Shown: in pieces, positions 57,007 to 64,000 of the stretch
Layout of the letters: each line of letters starts with the position of its first letter
Numbering within the stretch: the first letter of the stretch is position 1
Source of the DNA: Anniella stebbinsi
Taxonomy: Eukaryota > Chordata > Lepidosauria > Squamata > Anniellidae
Assembly: GCA_029215795.1 (NCBI GenBank)
Contig: JARDYH010000002.1
Location: 109,986,501 to 110,050,500, forward strand
Direction of reading: 5' to 3'
DNA length: 64,000 bases
The notes under the pieces: generated by a model
What the model was told of the DNA's origin: nothing
Databases searched by the model: none
What the model saw: the letters and a program-made list of their open reading frames with translations, nothing else
Program-made: the position numbers and the translations under genes

Positions 57007-57563
57007 ACAAAGGGGTGTTGAGAGTCTTAGCATGCTAAAAGTGATCCAGTAGTTGTTTTAGTTTAACCAAAAAACTCAAATGTACAAAGTGGCAATACGA
57101 TATGTGTGTACTATTTTAATGAATTGTACACTTAAAACAAGCAATGGAAGTTGTATTTGTATGACGATGTATGAAAACCGGCATGTCTGAATTTATATAC
57201 TGGCCTTATAGCACCTGCTTGGTTATTTGACAGTCAATATTTATTGTAGCGAATGGCTTATCAGAAAGAAGCGTGTGTGGTGTGTGTGTAGAAACAAATG
57301 CTGTCCAATATTTGAAAAGTAACATAAGGGAAACTGTTTCCTTCAGTTTTTTTATTTTAAAAAAGTAACAAGAGCTGAGCATGCACAAAGTTATTTCCCA
57401 ACCCCACAAACTATGGTTTAGGCAGGATAATTTTGAGTTTGATAAAATGAGCACTGAAGGAGATCTGTAAAGGTGATCCATAGTTTCTTCTTGACTTCCA
57501 TTTGATTTCTATTTAGTTTTGAATGAAGATGTGTTATGAGTTGCACATCTTAATACAAGTTCA

Positions 57564-57569
57564 AATAAA
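57564..57569 (+). promoter_or_regulatory. Alternative poly(A) signal of LPL
   Basis: AATAAA about 310 bp before the distal signal. Mammalian LPL also uses two 3' ends a few hundred bases apart. Confidence 0.6.
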
Positions 57570-57875
57570 CACCAATGGCACTTGATCACCAAATGGTGAA
57601 GGTTTTTTATATGTGAGAAAATATAACTTGGCTTTAAACGTTGCTATTTATTACCTGTAAAATACATGTATGTATATGTGTAAAAGTTAGTTTGTATATA
57701 TTGTTAAAGTTATCAAGGTTATATACATTTATACATTTTGGTGGCATAATTTTTAAAATATCTTTCAAAATGCAAATCAATGAAAAATGCTGCAACAATG
57801 TAAACTCCTTTCAGGATGCATCTCCTTTTTGTACTACATTGAAATCTGAACGCCTATTAAAAGAAACTATTGTGG

Positions 57876-57881
57876 AATAAA
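57876..57881 (+). promoter_or_regulatory. Distal poly(A) signal of LPL
   Basis: AATAAA, with cleavage expected about 15-25 nt downstream (~57897). Probably the main 3' end. Confidence 0.75.
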
Positions 57882-57956
57882 ACCACTGGAATGATTTTTG
57901 CTTGAAGTAGAACAAAACACACACCCAAAAAGAAAATTAGAAATGCAATGGAGTAG

Positions 57957-58100
57957 TTATTTATTTATTTATTTATTACATTTTTATACTGCCCTATAGC
58001 CGAAACTCTTTGGGCGGTTCACAAAAATTAAAACCATGAAATCATTTTAAGAAATATAAAACAACCAACAATCTAAAAATACAAAATAACATACCCATCC
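57957..58100 (-). mobile_element. LINE 3' tail, reverse strand
   Basis: 'TTTATTTATTACATTTTTATA', then 'CTGCCCTATAGCCGAAAC' and 'TTTGGGCGGTTCACAAAAA' (each in part). Same family as 24465-24770. Confidence 0.8.
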
Positions 58101-58628
58101 TGCTTGTATGCAACATGTCTATATCTGTCATTATTAAAATATGTGGATGAGCAGTCTGTTCACATCAGTGAAATTCCAGTCAAAGTACTGAGAAAATCTT
58201 TTAAAAGTAATAGCAATTTACTGTGATCAAAAAGGAATCCGTCCTTCCCCACTCCTTTCAAGGTGTTTCAAATTGGCCATTCAAAAGGAACAAAATTAAT
58301 TAGCCCATATTAGCTACCTCAAGCTAACAATATAATTTATGTGTGCGTAAATTCAGACTGCATCTTATTGGCGTAAAGCACTCACCAGTAAGAATGTATC
58401 TATACTACAAATGTTTTATCAGTTGCATATTAATTCAACTGCCATGGCTTCCTTCAAAGAATTCTAGAAATGGTAATTTGGTGTGTATGAAGAGAATTCT
58501 ATTTAGATGTCCTATTCCATCCCTTTCTACAACAGAACTATAGTTCCCTAGGAGAGGGGTTTAAACTAGTGATGTCTATAGGCTAGAAGTGTCTTTTATG
58601 ACGAGTGTGCAGAAAGTAGATCAGGTCA

Positions 58629-58745
58629 GGATCTACACTACTGCTTTATAACAGTATTGAAGTGCATTGACAACTGTTAGGGCTCATGACACATACCGTT
58701 TTCAAACTGCTTTCAAAGTGTTATATCCTGCTTGGCATAGATCTG
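58629..58745. repeat. Palindromic repeat, family C
   Basis: 'GATCTACACTACTGC' and 'ATCCTGCTTGGCATAGATC' ends, with 'CAACTGTTAGGGCTCATGAC' inside. Confidence 0.7.
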
Positions 58746-59659
58746 GCCCAGGACTGAGAACTGAAAACAAAATGTGTGTTCTATATGTCTACTGGTTTGG
58801 ACCTGATGCCAGCTAGGGATCTTGGGGTTCAAGTAAAAAGCAAAGTAGACCATGCATTCTTGAAGTGTGTCCACCCCTGTTCTATGAAACACTTAGTGAC
58901 TGTAGATTCAAAGGCTGGGAATAAATTCAAAACAGCAGTGATGAGCCCAGGGATTTTTGAGATAGATTGATTATGCTTGAAATAAACACATATAATACCC
59001 TTCATAAAAATAAAAGACATAGATGCTTAATTTGGATTTAAAGCAATGTCTCTTTTGGCCCTGAGTTCAGTGGGGCTTACTCTATATCCACTTAACCTTG
59101 AGTAAGTCCCATTGAACTCAATCAGTCTGCATAGAATTGTGTAATGAATGCATTCCTGACCATGGGACATACTGACTTGCAATGATGGGAGTTGTAGTCC
59201 AACACCTTTGGAGGGCACCAGGTTGGGGAAGGGCTGCTCTAAACAAAAAAACGAGAAGTAGGTGGCCCTAAGTTGTTGGTCATCAGTTTTCCACAACCCC
59301 ACAGTCACCTCTGCATATCATATTCTCCACCCTGTCCTCATGGTTTATCTGCTTTGGGGGAATGAGAATTTCACTTGCACTTTCTGCCTCCTTAGGGAGG
59401 ATGTGGCGTTAAGGCTTGTGAGCCTTAACTCCCAGTTTCCCTGCTTTTTGGTGCTTGGTTGGAATCTGTAGAGCCTTAACATTGTTTTTGTAAACCGTAG
59501 GTTTTTTGTTTAATGATACATAAAAAAGAAAGGAAGAAAAGCGGCACATTCTAAGACTACTAGCATGACATGCATGTCTTTCATGCGAAAAGATTTGTGT
59601 TTAATTAAGCATAATCTGGGAGTTCCTGATAATCTCTTGCTCCTCCTCTTCCTCCTCCT

Positions 59660-59790
59660 GCTTTTATTTTTATTAAAATATGTACCTTACCTATTTTTTT
59701 AACAAATAACTCAAGGTGGCCTACAACAATAAAATGGCCAAACAATATTCAAATATAGATCAATGGTACATAAAACAGTATGGAAGAACA
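59660..59790 (-). mobile_element. LINE 3' tail fragment, reverse strand
   Basis: 'TTTTATTAAAATATGTACC', 'TTACCTA' and 'AACTCAAGGTGGCCTACAAC' in the order of a reversed LINE tail. Confidence 0.5.
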
Positions 59791-59934
59791 GCAAGTAATG
59801 TAAGAAGACCAGAAATAATCACTTAAATAACAGAAACAACCATTCATAAAGCAGCAGTAAAAAAAAAAAAGGGGGGGGGGGTCACAGCAGTAATCACAGA
59901 ACAGACAAAACACAAAGGAATTGAAAATACTCAG

Positions 59935-60095
59935 CCAAAAGCTTTTAATAATGTATTTGTTTTTATCTGTTTTAATGGTTTATCTATTTTATGATCTTTA
60001 TATTTATATTTGTTGTTGTTCCCCGCCTCGATCTGGATGGAGAGGCGGATTAGAAATAATAATAATAATAATAATAATAACAATAATAATAATGT
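59935..60095 (+). mobile_element. LINE 3' tail with (AAT)n
   Basis: 'CCCCGCCTCGATCTGGATGG', 'AGAGGCGGATTAGAAATAAT', then an (AAT)n tract at 60053-60095. Confidence 0.65.
60053..60095. repeat. (AAT)n microsatellite
   Basis: About 14 AAT units with one AAC interruption. Confidence 0.97.
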
Positions 60096-60273
60096 TGTAA
60101 CCAAACTTCAGAAGATTTACAATCCCAATCTGACCGTCCTGTATTCCCAAACCACATGCCTTTTCCTGACTATATCCTTCCCCTCTGCCTGCCAATCATT
60201 TGGTGCATTTCCAGCTTTTGCACATTTCTCTCCCCCTCTTCCCCATACTAAAAGGCTGAAATGCCTCTCCTAA

Positions 60274-60583
60274 GAGGATAAAAGAGGACAACAATTTGCA
60301 TAAAATGTACATATGCTAATATACATGCATAGATGCAAAATTATTATAATTTATATAAAAACACTGTGCTGCTCATCATGGGGTGGAAGACTGAGCATGT
60401 GACCTGTGTGCCTTCTTGTTCAAGCTGGTGTCCATGCGATAACTGTTGAGGGGCAGCAGTCCATATGGTTCTTTCTTTTTAAACCAGAATTGGACAGGAC
60501 ATCCCTTCAAATAGACGTCAGTCCTCAGGCATCCCTTAAAGTAGAGGGCAGTTCTTTGTACAAGAGGACACCTGGTCACCCTA
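60274..60583 (-). repeat. Family-H interspersed element, reverse orientation
   Basis: 'AAAAGAGGACAACAATTTGC', 'TTCTTTTTAAACCAG', 'GGACAGGACATCCCTTC' and 'GAGGACACCTGGTCACCC'. Same layout as 11785-12106. Confidence 0.65.
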
Positions 60584-60621
60584 GCCTCGGGCAATCAGTT
60601 CAGAAAGATTAAGCACATCCA

Positions 60622-60850
60622 GTGGCCTAATTCGCACAACATGACAGCCCTAAAAGAACCCTAAAGTAAGCCATGGATTATTTGAGGATTGTCTTACCTT
60701 CAAAACCCCCTGCTACCTGGGCTTATGCGACAAGTCACAGCAAGCTGCGTGCCCATGAACGACATGCAAAAATGGCACCCAGCACACTGCAACAGGCCCC
60801 ATGGGTAAATATAGGCATGATGGGCTGTCATGCTGTGTGAACCACGTCAA
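60622..60850. mobile_element. Palindromic element with ACATGACAGCCC tips
   Basis: 'GTGGCCTAATTCGCACAAC' plus 'ATGACAGCCC' pairs with 'GGGCTGTCATGCTGTGTGAA' plus 'CCAC'. Inner blocks 'GCCATGGATTATTTG' do not extend the stem. Harbinger-like tips, duplication unclear. Confidence 0.6.
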
Positions 60851-62499
60851 TTAGTTGATATGCTGGCACCAAAAAGCTAGAAAACAGCATGGGTCAAATA
60901 TTAATTGGTTTTCCTGGAATCAAATGGACGAAGGAAAGTTGGAATATCTTTCCTTAGAGAGCTCTATAACTCTGCAAATATTCAATTAAATTCAGAGATT
61001 ATTGCTTTATGACCCTCTTCAACCAGCCGAGGAAAATGCATCTGAAAGCTGATCGAGATAAAAAGAAAATCCAATATAAAGTTATCTTGACTCCTCTTAA
61101 AAACAGTCATGCAAAGGAGTGTTATCATATGTTGGCACAATGCCTTGCAACATGGGGAGCATGATCTTGGTTGAAGTCCCTACGTTCTATATAAAAAAAA
61201 TGATGGAGACGGAACTGGTTTGTACAGAGAAGCTTTTCTCCCTTTATCTTGCTCGGTCAGACAATGCAGAGGGATCTCCAGAGACCTTTCTGAATACCGG
61301 TCCTAAGATATGGCTTTCTTCTTTAGTGGCTGTTATTGGACTTTGTGGAGAGATTTCTTAGAGAGAGAGAGAGAACTGCTCAAAATGTTTCACTTGCAGC
61401 ACAATCCTATGCCTGTTTACTCAGAAGTCTAGTTGAGTTTAGTGGGGCTTACCCCCAGGTAAGGGGGGGAGCTTCTAGATAAGTTTTATATAGCACCATC
61501 ACCTTGCCTCATTCTCAAAACTTTATGGGGGTCCAGATATTGTCAGCTTCCATTTGTAATCCACCCATGCTTTTCTTACCACCTCTCCCATCTTTGCTCT
61601 TACTGCAGAAAAGCCAGTAAGGAAGAAACAATGGAATTGCTGTATAGTGGCTTTGGATTGTTAGCACTAGGAGCCCTCTGTCCAGAAGCACCCTGGGTTT
61701 AGAATTTCAGCCGCACTCTTACACTATTTTGAAAACATTTTTCTCAAAGCTACAGGTCTACAACCAAAGTTTTGTACCGTGCATTCAAAAAAACAAAAAA
61801 ACAAACACCATTGCCATGAAGTCCAATAACGATTAAAAATACAGTTCTAAGGAGCGCAACTTCTTAAAGTCCTACTAGGTATGTCAGGTTCCCAGCTGTC
61901 ATGCCTAACCCAGGCCAGGAGGACTCACTGGATGATGATGATGATTCTGCGATTGCGGAGTCCAACGATCCTGTGCATCATCCTGACACTAGCATTCCTA
62001 GCACCTCAATGGAAGCCACACCAGGTCCTCCAATACTCATGGACGCTGAGGAACCTCTGGACAAGGTCCTTCAGGGCCATACATAGGATCCATCTAGTCT
62101 TAGAACACACTGGCACCAGAAGGCTTGCCTCAAGAACCACAGCAACCTGATCCTTCATGTGTAGGGCCTTCCTCATGTGCAGGATATTTTATACAAGCCT
62201 GTGATGAACTTCAGCTGAGCCCTGGGTGGGGGTCTGGAAGCTCTGATTATATCCTCTCTGAGTTGGAACTTGAGAGCTGTTGGAAACAACACCTTACTTC
62301 AACTTCTAGTGCCTTGTACTGGTGTTTTCTTGTGTTTGGACCTGATCCCTGGACACCTGCCTGATTCTGCTTTTGAACTGGGTTTTCACTTGACTGCTCT
62401 CCTGGACTTTGACCTTGGCTACACCTCAGACCTCACTTATGGAAATCACCTACTTGCCTGGTAAAACTGTGCCTTTGACTTTTGCCTGTTTTTATATAT
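60851..62499. other. Downstream intergenic DNA
   Basis: 61880-62480 is repeat-like sequence with an acidic short ORF (D-D-D-D-D run at about 61935) and phrases shared loosely with 12.2-12.6 kb. I cannot assign it to a family. Confidence 0.45.
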
Positions 62500-62685
62500 G
62501 ATAACAGCAGCGAGATTACTATATGCACAACAGTGGAAAAGTCTAACGTTATCAACAATGGATGAATGGATGCTTGATATTGGAGTTGGCAGAGATGGCA
62601 AAACTTACTTCATTAATGAGAGAAAAGTCAATATCTGGGTTTTTAACTGAATGGAAACCTCTTATAGACTATGTGAAGGGGCACC
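62500..62685 (+). pseudogene. L1-type reverse transcriptase C-terminal fragment
   Basis: In one frame 'RLLYAQQWKSL' and 'MDEWMLDI', and after a one-base frame change 'LELAEMAKLTSLMREKS' and 'FLTEWKPLIDYVK'. These match the end of L1/Tx1-type ORF2 (YAQxWK...EW...AEMAKLT...EWKPxIDY). Frameshifted and truncated, hence a dead copy. Confidence 0.65.
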
Positions 62686-62895
62686 TGCACAACATCTGTG
62701 AGTCCCGTGGGGATGTGTTACTGGCCGAGCACCCTGAACTCCCTCAGGCGGGCAAGGATGCTGATGCCATTGCTGTGGATGGGCGTGACATTGCACCGTT
62801 GCCCGGGCCCTTGAATCCTGTTGGGGAGCACTGTGCCCGTGCGGAAGCGGCACGGGTGCATGAGAGCATCGGTGACTGGATCTGGCTGCACTACC
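62686..62895 (+). pseudogene. Harbinger (PIF) transposase C-terminal fragment
   Basis: Directly after the L1 piece the same long frame continues with HLHNICESRGD, the conserved 'LHNxC..RG' helix near the end of HARBI1-like nucleases. An acidic, proline-rich tail and ARVHESIGDWIWLHY follow. The upstream DDE catalytic part is absent. An AATAAA at 63133-63138 could be the old element's poly(A) signal. Confidence 0.55.
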
Positions 62896-63909
62896 CCCCC
62901 CCCCCGGGGTTCCTTCTGTGGACTGCCATTGCTTCCTGGTGGTGCACCCCTATCCGCCTTCCTGTCGTCCCTTTCCGCAGCTTGCTGCTTCAGGTGCCTG
63001 CTCTGCTGGCCCCCGCCACTGTGCCTTCCTGGTCACCTTCTCTTATCCCGGGGATGACCCATCATTCCGATTACTACGCCCATGCTTCGCAGTGGCCCTG
63101 TGCCCATGTAACCATTTTTATACGCCACGCTGAATAAAGTTTTTCACTTTCCCCCTCTCTAGCCTTCTTTCCAGTGTTTGTGGGTATTGTACTCGGGGGG
63201 GGGTTGTCTTGGGTGGGGGCTTGGGGACGTGGGTTGCCCTCGTGGCTGCCGCGCCTCCCGTGTAGGGTGGGTGTGGGCCGCTCCTGGGGCAGGGCTGCCT
63301 GGCATCCGGTTCTGGTGCCCAGGTGTGCATGCTGGCCATGGCCCGCCCATGCATTGGCCGTGCTCGGCCTTCTTCAGCTGTGGATGGGGCTGTGGTGTGC
63401 TGTTGGGGATGGATCGGGCGTGCGTGTTTTGTGCCTCTCTGATGGCTAGCCGGCCGGCCCGTGCCCGGTCCCATCGGAGCATCGGGTGTGCCGGGGCGTG
63501 GGTGCCACGGTTGGGGTGCTGTGCTGGAGACATGGGTTGGCCACTCCGTCGGTGTGGCCGCTCCTCTTGTCTGCTTCTCCGCCCAGGGCTGGTGTGTTCC
63601 ACCCATTGCCTGTGAGCGTCCAATGGTGTTTGAGAGGTGTGTCCTCTGGCAGCTTCCATGGCGGCGCCCATGGATTTCTGGCCACGGTGTGTGCTGGGAT
63701 ACCTCTTGGAGGACTTACAGTGGTTGGTGGGTGGACAACATGGCGGGCGGGCTGTCAGTTCTGGCTGTGTTCGTTGTTCACCATCGGTGCATTTGCCAGT
63801 GTCGTGCAAGGCAGGCTGCAACGTGTTGTGTGGGAGCGCCACCTGCTTAACTCCTGGTCAGTACGCTATTTATCCCTCCGTTGCTTAATGTGTCGTCCAA
63901 ATTCAGCCA
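62896..63909 (+). mobile_element. GC-rich 3' part of a Harbinger-like element
   Basis: Follows the transposase fragment. AATAAA at 63133, then G/T-rich DNA with many long overlapping ORFs on both strands (low stop density), ending in a terminus 'TAATGTGTCGTCC' + 'AAATTCAGCC' (63886-63908). This resembles the inverted end of the element at 40236. The left end was not found. Confidence 0.5.
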
Positions 63910-64000
63910 TGACTGACCTAAAGTTACCCTGTGAGCTTCATGGCCAAGTGGGGCCTAGTACCCAGGTCTTCCTTGCATGACTGAAAGATAAAGCGGAGCT
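63910..64000. other. Window end, intergenic
   Basis: Nothing recognised. Confidence 0.5.

Larger units (their letters stand above)
55680..57897 (+). other. LPL: LPL exon 10: last base of stop codon and 3' UTR
   Basis: Acceptor TTTTTTTAG at 55671-55679. The first base, A, completes the TGA begun in exon 9, exactly as in mammalian LPL. About 2.2 kb of AT-rich 3' UTR follows with AUUUA motifs. Several canonical poly(A) signals are present (55699, 57001, 57564, 57876). The last one gives the UTR length closest to the long mammalian transcript. No interspersed repeat was recognised inside the UTR; LINE-tail DNA starts about 60 bp after its inferred end. Confidence 0.85.
57898..59660. other. Downstream intergenic DNA
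   Basis: Holds a reverse LINE tail (57957-58100), a family-C copy (58629-58745), a 'GAGTAAGTCCCATTGAAC' unit near 59098-59118 and half of a family-B palindrome (59183-59244). No gene recognised. Confidence 0.6.

Noticed and set aside
63118..63980. Overlapping ORFs of 127-227 aa on both strands
   Set aside because: GC-rich, stop-poor DNA downstream of a dead Harbinger fragment; compositions (Pro/His/Thr or Gly/Cys/Trp-rich) are typical of non-coding frames.
57898..64000. Neighbouring gene SLC18A1 or INTS10, expected by mammalian synteny
   Set aside because: No exon with transporter or Integrator-subunit similarity was seen on either strand in either flank.

Overview
The window is vertebrate nuclear DNA and carries one recognisable protein-coding gene: a complete, intact lipoprotein lipase gene (LPL) on the + strand. 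It runs from a promoter near 28.7 kb to a last poly(A) signal at 57.9 kb. The rest is interspersed-repeat-rich non-coding DNA. The repeats are short palindromic hAT-like and Harbinger-like elements, 5'-truncated LINE tails, tRNA-derived SINE pieces, MIR-like pieces and possible Penelope fragments. Together with a reptile/bird-like but divergent LPL protein, this suggests a squamate reptile, most likely a lizard. That assignment is inferred from repeat style; the species cannot be named.

Layout. 1-28.6 kb is upstream intergenic DNA with no host gene that I can support. It holds several families of 100-350 bp inverted-repeat elements, a 1,274-bp GC-rich hAT-like foldback element with a perfect 8-bp target duplication (8.8-10.1 kb), and two 355-bp 'GCGCAT'-rich elements with 3-bp duplications (23.9 and 26.1 kb). 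28.6-29.06 kb is the LPL promoter, CpG-rich leader and exon 1. 29.06-55.68 kb holds nine introns and exons 2-9. Intron 1 is 11.5 kb and carries most of the intronic repeats. 55.68-57.9 kb is exon 10, almost entirely 3' UTR. 57.9-64 kb is downstream intergenic DNA with LINE tails, palindromes, and an L1 C-terminal fragment joined to a Harbinger transposase C-terminal fragment.

The LPL gene. The coding exons are 97, 176, 180, 112, 234, 243, 121, 177 and 105 nt plus one base of exon 10, giving a 481-residue precursor. Every splice phase is consistent, and the stop codon is split TG|A across intron 9, as in mammals. The catalytic triad (Ser167, Asp191, His276), the 24-residue lid (Cys251-Cys274), the calcium ligands, the basic heparin-binding cluster and a furin-type RSKR site are all present. 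The notable departure is the C-terminal tryptophan-rich lipid-binding loop. It is two residues shorter than in mammals and keeps one Trp instead of three. Two extra N-glycosylation sequons also appear. The core promoter retains a CCAAT box and an octamer spaced 19 bp apart, as in human LPL.

The gene would act in the usual pathway: secreted lipase, binding to heparan sulfate/GPIHBP1 on capillary endothelium, and hydrolysis of chylomicron/VLDL triglyceride. The rest of the window is mainly a record of transposon activity, including nested insertions and elements very close to exons.
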